DNA of 5,062 nucleotides from Nocardioides sp. (GCA_021731205.1 JAKFXV010000254.1:1-5062), one strand, 5' to 3'. Positions 1-5,062 are shown, counted from the stretch's first letter. Made by a program: numbers and translations. The notes: generated by a model not told the origin, from the sequence alone.

Positions 1-66
1 GTGCTGGACTCCGCGCTCACCGCGTGGCGGGCCGGCGCGTTCCAGATGAACACCTGGACCGTCTGA
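1..66 (+). CDS. 3' end of an unidentified protein (partial)
   Basis: Reading frame 1 is open from the window edge to a TGA at 64-66 and gives 21 residues ending in AFQMNTWTV. Codon third positions are mostly G or C, as expected for a real gene in this genome, and the stop is followed by a clear intergenic region. The tail is too short for me to assign a family. It lies 147 bp upstream of the nitrile hydratase operon on the same strand, so it could be an earlier gene of the same locus, but the long inverted repeat between them suggests a separate transcription unit. Confidence is limited because only the end is visible. Confidence 0.5.
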   Translation: MLDSALTAWRAGAFQMNTWTV

Positions 67-94
67 GAACTAGGCAGCAGAACCCTCCTTGGGC

Positions 95-142
95 GGACGT
101 CATACGTTGTGGTCGCTATCGCAACCGCAACGTATGACGTCC
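95..142. repeat. Long inverted repeat upstream of the nitrile hydratase operon
   Basis: Positions 95-109 (GGACGTCATACGTTG) are exactly reverse-complementary to 128-142. The symmetry continues inward as a T110/G127 wobble, pairs 111-113/124-126, a C114/A123 mismatch and pairs 115-116/121-122, leaving a 4-nt loop at 117-120. It starts 28 nt after the upstream stop codon and ends 71 nt before the nitrile hydratase beta start. There is no T-run after the right arm, so it is not a canonical intrinsic terminator, though actinobacterial terminators often lack the U-tail. It could equally be a dyad operator controlling the operon, since the 15-bp arms are centred 33 bp apart, about three helical turns. 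The arms are more AT-rich than the surroundings. Confidence 0.85.
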
Positions 143-201
143 CCGGGAGTTGCATGTGTTGAGCCAGGCCGGGTCGAGGACTTCGCCCGGTCGCGACGAT
201 C

Positions 202-208
202 AGGAGGT
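202..208 (+). promoter_or_regulatory. Ribosome binding site of the nitrile hydratase beta gene
   Basis: AGGAGGT at 202-208 is a near-perfect Shine-Dalgarno sequence with 5 nt before the GTG at 214. It decides the start: the nearby ATG at 209 is in another frame and too close to the site. The GTG gives the family-typical N-terminus MDGIADMGG. Confidence 0.85.
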
Positions 209-213
209 ATGCC

Positions 214-879
214 GTGGACGGCATCGCAGACATGGGCGGCACGCTCGGCTGGGGGTCCGCCAAGCCACCGAAGAAGGACGAACCGGTCTTCGGTGAGGTC
301 TGGGAGGGACGAGCCTTTGCGCTGGCACTGTTGTCTATGCGTACGGCGGGCACCAACCTCGACTCGTTCCGCCACGCGTTGGACAGGCAGCCCCGCGAGA
401 AGTACATCGACGACGGCTACTACGGCCGCTGGCTGCACGCCGCGGAATTGATGCTGGTCGAGTCGAGCATCATCGCGCCCGACGCAGTCGAGCAGCGGAC
501 CCGCAAGCTGCTGGGCCAAGCGGTGACCGAGCCCGAGCGACCCGAACCCCACAAGCCGGACTACGCGCCGACCGCGGCCGGCTCGTTGCGGCAGGTGGAC
601 GAGCCGCCTCGCTTCGCCGTTGGCGATCGAGTGCGTGCGAAGGACATCAGCCCGCCCAAGCACACTCGGCTGGTCGGCTACGTGCGTGGACACGAGGGAG
701 TCGTCGCGGCGATCCAGCCGTCGCATCTGCTGCCTGACACCCACGCCACATTCGAGGGCGAGAACCCCCAGCATGTCTACTCCGTGGCGTTCGACTCCCA
801 CGAGCTGTGGGGCGCGGACGCCGAGGACTTCACCTTGCACATCGATCTGTGGGACAGCTACCTGGAGGACGCGTCATGA
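214..879 (+). CDS. nthB: Nitrile hydratase beta subunit
   Basis: This is the beta subunit of nitrile hydratase (EC 4.2.1.84), which hydrates nitriles to amides in the cytoplasm as an alpha-beta heterodimer or larger oligomer. The 221-residue length is normal for the family. The N-terminus MDGIADMGG, the stretch [13 protein letters not shown] (about 21-33), the helix around [10 protein letters not shown] (69-78), the SH3-like barrel region from [10 protein letters not shown] (134-143) and the C-terminal [10 protein letters not shown] (191-200) are all hallmarks. Arg53 and Arg158 (in GYVRGHEG) probably correspond to the two conserved beta arginines that hydrogen-bond the oxidised claw cysteines of the alpha subunit, and Tyr69 to the active-site beta tyrosine; these assignments come from remembered alignments. 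Start is GTG with a strong Shine-Dalgarno. The stop overlaps the alpha start (ATGA, 876-879). Beta-before-alpha order is typical of cobalt enzymes. Confidence 0.96.
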   Translation: MDGIADMGGTLGWGSAKPPKKDEPVFGEVWEGRAFALALLSMRTAGTNLDSFRHALDRQPREKYIDDGYYGRWLHAAELMLVESSIIAPDAVEQRTRKLLGQAVTEPERPEPHKPDYAPTAAGSLRQVDEPPRFAVGDRVRAKDISPPKHTRLVGYVRGHEGVVAAIQPSHLLPDTHATFEGENPQHVYSVAFDSHELWGADAEDFTLHIDLWDSYLEDAS

Positions 880-1460
880 GTGAGGAACACCTGCCCATCC
901 AGCTGCGGACCGAGGCACTCGAGCAGCTGCTCGTCGAGGCCGGGCTCGTCGATCCGACCGTGATGGACAAGTTCATCAGCACCTACGCCAACGACGTCGG
1001 CCCACTCAACGGCGCGAAGGTCGTGGCGAAGGCCTGGACCGATCCGGCGTACAAGGAGCGGCTGTTGGCCGAAGGCACCAGCGCCATCGCGGAGCTGGGG
1101 TTCAAGGGGCCGCAGGGCGAGCACATCGTGGTGCTCGAGAACACTGACGACGTGCACAACGTCGTGGTGTGCACGCTGTGTTCGTGCTACCCGTGGCCGG
1201 TGCTGGGGCTCCCCCCGAGTTGGTACAAGGACCCGGCGTACCGCTCACGAGTGGTGCGTGAGCCGCGCGCCGTACTCCACGAGATGGGGCTGGACCTGGC
1301 GGCCGATGTGGACGTCAAGGTGTGGGACTCCTCCTCCGAGGTGCGCTTCTTCGTGCTGCCGCAGCGCCCGGCGGGCACTGAGTCGTTGAGCGAGGAAGAG
1401 CTGTCCGGGTTGGTCACCCGCGACGCCATGGTGGGTGTGGCGCTGGTCGGCGCACCGTGA
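876..1460 (+). CDS. nthA: Nitrile hydratase alpha subunit, cobalt type
   Basis: This 194-residue protein is the metal-bearing catalytic subunit. The claw motif VCTLCSC places Cys99, Cys102, Ser103 and Cys104 as ligands of a low-spin non-corrinoid metal. In this family Cys102 and Cys104 are oxidised to sulfinic and sulfenic acid. Thr100 (CTLCSC rather than CSLCSC) marks the cobalt-type enzyme. The following [45 protein letters not shown] and [10 protein letters not shown] segments match the family throughout, and the Tyr after the claw recalls the low-molecular-mass Rhodococcus rhodochrous J1 enzyme. ATG at 876 is chosen because it overlaps the beta stop, has GGAGG at 864-868 seven nt upstream, and gives the normal length; an in-frame start at 807 would lie inside the beta gene. 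The stop overlaps the activator start (GTGA, 1457-1460). Confidence 0.97.
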   Translation: MSEEHLPIQLRTEALEQLLVEAGLVDPTVMDKFISTYANDVGPLNGAKVVAKAWTDPAYKERLLAEGTSAIAELGFKGPQGEHIVVLENTDDVHNVVVCTLCSCYPWPVLGLPPSWYKDPAYRSRVVREPRAVLHEMGLDLAADVDVKVWDSSSEVRFFVLPQRPAGTESLSEEELSGLVTRDAMVGVALVGAP

Positions 1461-1858
1461 CTTCCGCACCCGTCGAGCTCGACATCGAAGGCGTGGCAGC
1501 GCCGCCGCGCTCGAACGGCGAGCTGGTCTTCGCCGCTCCGTGGGAGAGCCGCACCTTCGGCATGGCGATGGCGTTGTACGACGCGGGTGCGTTCGCCTGG
1601 GACGACTTCCGCGACGCGCTGGTGGCGCGGATCTCGGCCTGGGAGGCAGACCCTCCCGAGGGTGAGTGCTACTCCTACTACGCCTGCTGGCAGGGTGCCC
1701 TCGAAGACGTGCTGGCGGCCGCTGGCACTGTCAGTCCGGAGGCACTGACCGCCCGCGGCGACGAACTTGCCGCACGCCCCGCCGGCTACGACCACGGCCA
1801 CGATCATGGACACGATCATGATCATGGTCACGACCACGACCACGACCACGACCACTGA
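1457..1858 (+). CDS. Nitrile hydratase activator / subunit-swapping chaperone with His-rich tail
   Basis: This 133-residue protein resembles the N-terminal half of the nitrile hydratase beta subunit: [19 protein letters not shown] (22-40) matches the EPxFxxxWExRxF region, and [19 protein letters not shown] (72-90) matches the YYxxWLxAxE helix. That is the signature of the accessory proteins (NhlE, NhhG, P14K type) that hold the alpha subunit, help load and oxidise cobalt, and swap alpha into the mature enzyme. After Tyr111 the last 22 residues alternate His with Asp or Gly, with 11 His, ending [10 protein letters not shown] infer a cobalt-binding or storage tail, as in HypB or UreE His-rich extensions; such a tail is not part of the usual family core. 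GTG at 1457 overlaps the alpha stop and no strong Shine-Dalgarno is visible, so translation is probably coupled. It is the last gene of the operon. Confidence 0.92.
   Translation: MTSAPVELDIEGVAAPPRSNGELVFAAPWESRTFGMAMALYDAGAFAWDDFRDALVARISAWEADPPEGECYSYYACWQGALEDVLAAAGTVSPEALTARGDELAARPAGYDHGHDHGHDHDHGHDHDHDHDH
1832..1855 (+). repeat. Tandem GACCAC hexamer repeat in the His/Asp tail
   Basis: Four exact GACCAC units encode Asp-His pairs immediately before the activator stop codon. Upstream (1790-1831) the same residues are encoded with mixed codons (GAT/GAC, CAT/CAC, GGA/GGC/GGT). The exact 3' repeat suggests recent expansion, and gain or loss of units would keep the frame. Confidence 0.9.
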
Positions 1859-1870
1859 ACGAGCCTGACC

Positions 1871-2890
1871 TCAGACAACCCGGTTGCTCCGGCGCACCTG
1901 GTGCGCCGCAGCAACCGGCTTGTTGAGTCGGCTCACCGGCGCGGCGGCCGGGCAGCCTGGGCAGCATGCTGTCGGGGCGCCCGACCAGCCCTGCGCCTGC
2001 AAGATCACTGCCAGCCGGAGCGCGGTTAGACACGGTCGGTCGTGGACCTGCCCCCAGCCCAGGCGGATCGTGTGCCGGCCGTCCACGGCGGCATCAAGAT
2101 CGCGGTCGAGATCTCGATCACGCTGACGGCTGCTGGCGTGGAAGAGGGCCCCGTCGAGTTCGACGGCCACGCCGTACGCCGCATAGCGCACGTCGTCGTA
2201 GTGGCGTCCCAGGGTTCCGGCCCGACCCGCTTGTTGCAAGGAGGTCGGCAGCCCGTGACGGCGTTCGACGAGATGGACGAAGTCATGCTCGAGCACCGAA
2301 CTGGTCCCTTCGGCGACATCGTGGAGAACAGCGGCGAGCCAGGTTCTTCGGCGCAGCCGTTTGCGCTGACCCATCGTTTCGAGCAGCCGACCCGGCGTCG
2401 TACGCCGGGAGCGGCAGGCCTCGGCGATCGCCTCGAGAGCGTCCATGGTTGACCGAGCTTCGGCCGCGACGTCGAGCACCGCCTGCTCGATCCGAACCCG
2501 GGGCGGGTGGCCGGCCAGAACCCGCTGATCGAAGCCGACCTGGCGACACACCAGGTAGCCGGCCCGCGACTGCACATGGCGGTCCTCCCCGACCGTGATG
2601 ATGATCGGGTCTGCTTCGAGCTCTGGTCGCCAGCCGGGACCGTTGGCAGCCCGCAGAGCCGAGGTCTTGCCCAGCGCGGCGGGCGCGTAGAACAACGTGC
2701 CTGCCCAGGCACGCTGGATCCAGGTGGGTTCTCCGGTGTGGTTGACGAACACTCCCGGCAGCAACCTGACGAGCTCGCGGCGTCGGATCATCCGGTCCAA
2801 CTGTGGCTTGGACACGTCGAGCGTGCGCAGTTGGGCGCGAGTCACCACACCGCTCTGGTCATTGAGTAGGGCCTCGACAGGGTTATTCAC
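1871..2890 (-). CDS. AbiEi-like winged-helix plus DUF559/Vsr-like domain protein
   Basis: With a GTG start at 2890 this is a 339-residue protein. Residues about 14-48 (GVVTRAQLRTLDVSKPQLDR, then RELVRLLPGVFV) match the winged helix at the start of type IV toxin-antitoxin AbiEi antitoxins. The middle carries the actinobacterial WIQRAWAGTLFYAPAALGKTSALRAA region. The C-terminal part resembles DUF559/Vsr-type PD-(D/E)xK nuclease folds, with Glu201 (VLEHDF), Asp232/Asp233, VELDG with Glu244 and Asp246, and an RDRDLDRDLD stretch at 257-266. Whether it cuts DNA is unknown. No AbiEii nucleotidyltransferase toxin gene adjoins it. The frame stays open upstream to an ATG at 2989, but that extension translates the palindrome and is probably not real. 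The start is uncertain (2890 or a GTG at 2929; neither has a convincing Shine-Dalgarno). The C-terminal 37 residues after QAQGW include CCPGC and the translated palindrome and look unconserved. Confidence 0.85.
   Translation of the reverse strand: MNNPVEALLNDQSGVVTRAQLRTLDVSKPQLDRMIRRRELVRLLPGVFVNHTGEPTWIQRAWAGTLFYAPAALGKTSALRAANGPGWRPELEADPIIITVGEDRHVQSRAGYLVCRQVGFDQRVLAGHPPRVRIEQAVLDVAAEARSTMDALEAIAEACRSRRTTPGRLLETMGQRKRLRRRTWLAAVLHDVAEGTSSVLEHDFVHLVERRHGLPTSLQQAGRAGTLGRHYDDVRYAAYGVAVELDGALFHASSRQRDRDLDRDLDAAVDGRHTIRLGWGQVHDRPCLTALRLAVILQAQGWSGAPTACCPGCPAAAPVSRLNKPVAAAHQVRRSNRVV
1876..1921. repeat. 46-bp palindromic repeat, copy 1
   Basis: The arms CCGGTTGCT and AGCAACCGG (1880-1888/1910-1918) and CGGCGCACC and GGTGCGCCG (1890-1898/1900-1908) pair around T1899, broken only by a C1889/C1909 mismatch. 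CAA and TTG at the outer edges add further symmetry. It lies 17 nt after the activator stop and overlaps the last codons of the converging minus-strand gene, so as RNA it would be a very stable hairpin able to act as a bidirectional terminator. The same element, 43 of 46 bases identical and in the same orientation, recurs at 2951-2996. Confidence 0.93.
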
Positions 2891-2950
2891 CAAGCCATCG
2901 TGCAGACCCGGGAAGCGTGCCGCACCCACCAATTCCCCGTCTGTGTACAA

Positions 2951-2996
2951 CAACCCGGTTGCTCCGGCGCATCGGGTGCGCCACAGCAACCGGCTT
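2951..2996. repeat. 46-bp palindromic repeat, copy 2
   Basis: This is the second copy of the palindrome at 1876-1921, exactly 1075 bp away and in the same orientation. Three bases differ. At the tip C1897 becomes T2972, keeping a T/G wobble, and T1899 becomes G2974; in the arm G1908 becomes A2983, giving a mismatch. CCGGTTGCT and AGCAACCGG remain intact. It lies upstream of the AbiEi/DUF559 gene, between divergent genes, where a transcription terminator would have no obvious purpose unless it shields the gene from read-through. Confidence 0.93.
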
Positions 2997-3035
2997 ACGG
3001 ATGGCGGGTGTCACGGGAGCGCTACGGTCGCCTTC

Positions 3036-3125
3036 ATGGACGGTCTGATCGCGGGCACCGTGTGGCTGCTCAAGGCAGCGGCAGTCGTGTCGGCGACCTT
3101 GTTCTCGACAGGTGCTGCTTCATGA
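3036..3125 (+). CDS. Possible 29-residue single-span membrane peptide, or 5' part of a frameshifted gene
   Basis: ATG at 3036 opens a 29-residue frame, MDGLIAGTVW followed by LLKAAAVVSATLFST, largely one hydrophobic segment that could span the membrane. Its stop overlaps the start of the next small membrane protein (ATGA, 3122-3125). The only purine-rich tract upstream, GGGAG at about 3015-3019, is too distant to be a convincing Shine-Dalgarno. It may be a tiny gene coupled to the next one, or the first transmembrane helix of one three-helix protein split by a frameshift. I do not recognise a family. Confidence 0.35.
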   Translation: MDGLIAGTVWLLKAAAVVSATLFSTGAAS

Positions 3126-3346
3126 TCTTCTATGTCCGCCCCGACTTGCCGGGCGCCGATCTCGTGTGGGGACACTCAGGGTGGCCGGGTTGGTTGGGTT
3201 TGGTGCTAACCCTCAGCGCAATCGGCGTCCTCATTGGTGGTTCCACAGCCGCGGCCACTCGGTCGCTCGAGTGGCCGGCCTGGGCGATCGTGCCGGGCCT
3301 GTGGGTGGCGGCCTCCTATATCGCAGTGATGGCCGCAGGACGGTAG
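3122..3346 (+). CDS. Small hypothetical membrane protein
   Basis: The 74-residue product starts MIFYVRPDLPGADL. It has two hydrophobic segments, about WLGLVLTLSAIGVLIGG (26-42) and WAIVPGLWVAASYIAVMAAG (54-73), joined by a short loop containing TRSLEW. This predicts a two-helix inner-membrane protein with very short soluble ends. ATG at 3122 overlaps the preceding stop, with AGGTG at 3110-3114 a weak Shine-Dalgarno. The frame remains open upstream, but those residues are charged and lack membrane character, so a start or frame change near 3110-3122 is likely. I do not recognise the family and propose no function. It converges on the minus-strand glycosyltransferase. Confidence 0.5.
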   Translation: MIFYVRPDLPGADLVWGHSGWPGWLGLVLTLSAIGVLIGGSTAAATRSLEWPAWAIVPGLWVAASYIAVMAAGR

Positions 3347-3463
3347 TGCTCAGCCCTCGCCACGGGCGATGCTCGGATGTTTCGTGCCCCGGTATCGAGT
3401 GCGCGGTCGAACTCATCGGATAGCGCACGCGAGGTGGTGTCGCCGGGTGCGTCGACCCGTCAA
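3347..3463. other. Convergent intergenic region with weak hairpins
   Basis: This 117-bp gap lies between two genes that point at each other. It holds only short dyads: TCGCC/GGCGA (3357-3361/3365-3369) and CGGGT/ACCCG (3444-3448/3455-3459). Neither is followed by a T-run on either strand. They may help end transcription, but the support is weak. Confidence 0.25.
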
Positions 3464-4690
3464 TCAGGCCTCGACACGCCGCCCATGTGGCCACATGAGT
3501 GACGGGTCGGCGTAGAGGTCGAGGTGGCGGGCGGCGCTGCTGGCCCAGGAGTACTTCGCGGCGACGGGGCGGCCGCCGTCGACCAGCCGCTCGCGGAGGT
3601 CGGCATCGGTGGCGACCCGCTCGAGGGCGTCAGCCAGGGCCAGGTGGTCCCCGACGGGTGGCATCAGCGCACTGACCCCGTCGGTGAGGTACTCGAAGAA
3701 CACCGGCAGGTCTGAGGTGACCGCGGGCCGGCCCGCCGCCAGCGCTTCGAGTACGGCGAGGCCCCAGCCCTCGTTGGTCGAGGGGAAGGCCAGCGCATCC
3801 GTGGCGTGGTACCACCCCACGAGCTCGGCGTCCGGCACCGTGCCGAGCACGACCACGTCTCGTCCCAGCTCGAGGCCGAGCTCATCGATCTCACGCAAGC
3901 ACGCCGTGCGGTAGGCCTCATAGTCCTGGAACGAGTGCCCACCCAGCACAGCCACGGCAGGCGGGTTCGCCATCCGCTCCTTGAGTACGGCGAGGGCCCG
4001 GATCAGGTGGATGCTGCCCTTGCGCGGCTCGAGGCCACCCACGGCGAGGAAGAGGAAGCGGTGCCGCCCGACACCGCTCCGCGCTCGCAGCCGCTCGACC
4101 AGACCCGGATCGGCCGTGGCGAACAGGTCGACGTCGACGCCGTTCCAGACCAGCTCCGAGGAGACGTCGTACTCAGCGCGCAGCCGCTGCCGCCAGTGGT
4201 CGCTGACGACCAAGACACGATCCGGCTCGTGGATCGCGCGGATCTGGCAGTCGATCAGCGCCTGGGTCGTGAAGTCGTCCATATGGTGCACCGTGCGGAA
4301 CACCGGCACCGGCACGCCGCTGTCACGGATCCTCGCGGCCGCCCGAGCCGAGATGCAGTCTTGGGTGTGGAGCACGTCGAACCGGTCGCCGGCGGCGCGC
4401 AGCCCGGCCTCCAGCGCGTCGATGCTCGCGAACACCTTCTCCTCCAGTGTCTCGCGATCGGTCGGCGCGGGCAGGATCAGGGTCGGCGCGGCCACCTCGC
4501 GATACAGCCCGGCGGCCGGGTCGCCCAGCGTCACGACCGTGACATCGGCCCCGGCCGCGTGCAGTGCCTCACCCAGCGCCAAGGTGTGTACGACGCCGCC
4601 GCGCGGCTTGGTCGAATAGGTGAGCAGGGCGATCCGAGGTCCGGTCCGGCGGTGTGGCGACGTGTCGGACGAGGTGGGTCCAACCGTCAT
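3464..4690 (-). CDS. Glycosyltransferase, GT4-type, MSMEG_0565 family
   Basis: This is a 408-residue GT-B fold glycosyltransferase, expected to use a nucleotide-sugar donor in the cytoplasm; the acceptor is unknown. The N-terminal domain begins RIALLTYSTKPRGGVVHTLA (19-38), with the glycine-rich loop 27-35, then LHTQDCISA (107-115) and RTVHHMDDF (132-140). These are distinctive of the MSMEG_0565 family (TIGR04047, from memory). The C-terminal donor domain has GGLEPRKGS (218-226) and the GT4 E-x7-E motif at Glu307 and Glu315 (NEGWGLAVLE), followed by AAGRPAVTSDLPVFFEYL. ATG at 4690 overlaps the stop of the upstream gene (ATGA), giving coupling; an in-frame ATG at 4777 would add 29 residues inside that gene and is rejected. 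The family is known as a companion of the Nit1C nitrilase cluster. Confidence 0.9.
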   Translation of the reverse strand: MTVGPTSSDTSPHRRTGPRIALLTYSTKPRGGVVHTLALGEALHAAGADVTVVTLGDPAAGLYREVAAPTLILPAPTDRETLEEKVFASIDALEAGLRAAGDRFDVLHTQDCISARAAARIRDSGVPVPVFRTVHHMDDFTTQALIDCQIRAIHEPDRVLVVSDHWRQRLRAEYDVSSELVWNGVDVDLFATADPGLVERLRARSGVGRHRFLFLAVGGLEPRKGSIHLIRALAVLKERMANPPAVAVLGGHSFQDYEAYRTACLREIDELGLELGRDVVVLGTVPDAELVGWYHATDALAFPSTNEGWGLAVLEALAAGRPAVTSDLPVFFEYLTDGVSALMPPVGDHLALADALERVATDADLRERLVDGGRPVAAKYSWASSAARHLDLYADPSLMWPHGRRVEA

Positions 4691-5062
4691 GTGGACTGCC
4701 GCACCAGCTCGGGCCGGCGAGTGGCGAGCGCCCCCGCAGCGAGGGCAGCGCGCGCAGCGCTCCGGGTGACGATGCACCCGGCGGCTTCGAGCCTCGCCCG
4801 CTGGGCGGCGTACCCCTGCGGATCGCGGTCGGTCCCGAGGACATAGGCGACCACTTGCGCACCCCCTGCGTCATGAATCTCCCGACACGCGGGCGCGAGC
4901 TGCCCGGCCGGGTCGTCGTGGGAGCCGTAGCCGATCACCACGTCGAGCAGGATGGCGGCCAGCTCGGGTTCCTCGCCGGCGGCCCGCAGCAGGTCGAGCC
5001 GGGCCTGGGGGTCGATCATCGGGTGCGGCCGACCCTGTGTGTACTCCTCCTCGCCCAGGTCC
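4687..5062 (-). CDS. FdrA-family protein (succinyl-CoA-synthetase-alpha-like), C-terminal part
   Basis: Only the last 124 residues are visible; the frame is open through the window edge. The segment DLGEEEYTQGRPHPMIDPQ followed by AAILLDVVIGYGSHDDPAG, then a GAQVVAYVLGTDRDPQGYA stretch and LEAAGCIVTRSAARAALAAG, matches the C-terminal CoA-ligase-like domain of FdrA proteins. In Escherichia coli FdrA (AllF) is one of three subunits of oxamate carbamoyltransferase in anaerobic allantoin use. Actinobacterial relatives may act on other carbamoyl or acyl-CoA substrates. A Met at 5019 lies inside the conserved GRPHPMIDP motif and is therefore not the start. The stop overlaps the glycosyltransferase start by ATGA, so the two are probably co-translated. 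Partner genes (DUF1116 and DUF2877 families) would be expected outside the window. Confidence 0.85.
   Translation of the reverse strand, partial: DLGEEEYTQGRPHPMIDPQARLDLLRAAGEEPELAAILLDVVIGYGSHDDPAGQLAPACREIHDAGGAQVVAYVLGTDRDPQGYAAQRARLEAAGCIVTRSAARAALAAGALATRRPELVRQST

Larger units (their letters stand above)
1876..2996. mobile_element. Candidate palindrome-bounded unit carrying the AbiEi/DUF559 gene
   Basis: Two directly oriented 46-bp palindromes bound a single minus-strand gene and almost nothing else over 1121 bp. The gene ends inside one palindrome and starts about 60 bp inside the other. The unit separates the nitrile hydratase operon from the next genes. This layout recalls REP-type palindromes around a RAYT-like gene, or an element moved in trans. 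I found no target-site duplication at the edges and no recognisable transposase, so the mobile-element reading is inference only. Confidence 0.25.

Noticed and set aside
100..840. A 246-codon open frame on the minus strand opposite nitrile hydratase beta
   Set aside because: It is antisense to an unmistakable gene, its product is low-complexity and rich in Arg and Val, and it overlaps the regulatory dyad; long antisense frames are common in high-GC DNA.
1790..1855. His-rich stretch as a cloning tag or vector artefact
   Set aside because: It alternates His with Asp/Gly, uses mixed codons in its 5' part and merges smoothly with the gene, unlike a synthetic hexahistidine tag.
2891..2989. N-terminal extension of the AbiEi-like protein starting at ATG 2989
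   Set aside because: The first residues simply translate the palindrome and the following ones lack family similarity; family members begin close to the NNPVEALL segment.
1876..2996. CRISPR-like repeat
   Set aside because: There are only two copies, 1075 bp apart, with a gene between them, and no spacer array.
1859..3010. Target-site duplication or terminal inverted repeats of a classical insertion sequence
   Set aside because: The flanks just outside the two palindromes share no convincing short direct repeat, and no transposase motif is present; the repeats are direct copies of a palindrome.
4691..4777. N-terminal extension of the glycosyltransferase with CARCPRCGG, resembling a zinc knuckle
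   Set aside because: It overlaps the FdrA-like gene almost entirely, while the ATG at 4690 makes a perfect stop-start overlap and gives the family-typical N-terminus.
3806..4846. A 346-codon plus-strand frame opposite the glycosyltransferase
   Set aside because: The minus strand carries all family motifs of a glycosyltransferase here; the plus-strand product has no recognisable domain and crosses two real genes.

Overview
The window is high-GC DNA with GTG starts and ATGA/GTGA stop-start overlaps. The protein families point to an actinobacterium, plausibly a Nocardioides-like or other Propionibacteriales genome; the placement is inferred from style and families, not from a database search.

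Layout, left to right. (1) Positions 1-66 hold the last 21 codons of an unidentified plus-strand gene. (2) Positions 67-213 form an intergenic region with a long, nearly perfect inverted repeat (95-142) and a strong Shine-Dalgarno sequence. (3) Positions 214-1858 are a tightly overlapping plus-strand operon: nitrile hydratase beta subunit, alpha subunit carrying the cobalt-type CTLCSC metal claw, and a small beta-N-terminus-like activator/subunit-swapping protein. The activator ends in an extraordinary alternating His/Asp tail (11 His in the last 22 residues). The beta-alpha-activator order is that of the known cobalt nitrile hydratases. (4) Positions 1871-2890, minus strand, encode an AbiEi-antitoxin-like winged helix joined to a DUF559/Vsr-like nuclease-fold domain. 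The gene sits between two 46-bp near-identical palindromes in direct orientation (1876-1921 and 2951-2996), which makes the 1.1-kb unit a candidate mobile or domesticated element. (5) Positions 3036-3346, plus strand, hold one or two tiny membrane proteins whose reading frames overlap by ATGA. They may be two coupled genes or one frameshifted gene. (6) Positions 3464-5062, minus strand, hold a GT4-type glycosyltransferase of the MSMEG_0565 family. It is translationally coupled to the C-terminal end of an FdrA-like (succinyl-CoA-synthetase-alpha-like) protein that runs off the window.

How they may work together: nitrile hydratase turns nitriles into amides. MSMEG_0565-type glycosyltransferases are known companions of the conserved nitrilase (Nit1C, cyanide/nitrile-nitrogen) cluster. 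FdrA is a subunit of oxamate carbamoyltransferase in allantoin nitrogen recovery. The window therefore looks like part of an organic-nitrogen scavenging neighbourhood interrupted by the palindrome-flanked AbiEi/DUF559 unit. No amidase, nitrilase, cobalt transporter, tRNA, rRNA, CRISPR array or classical insertion sequence is visible here.
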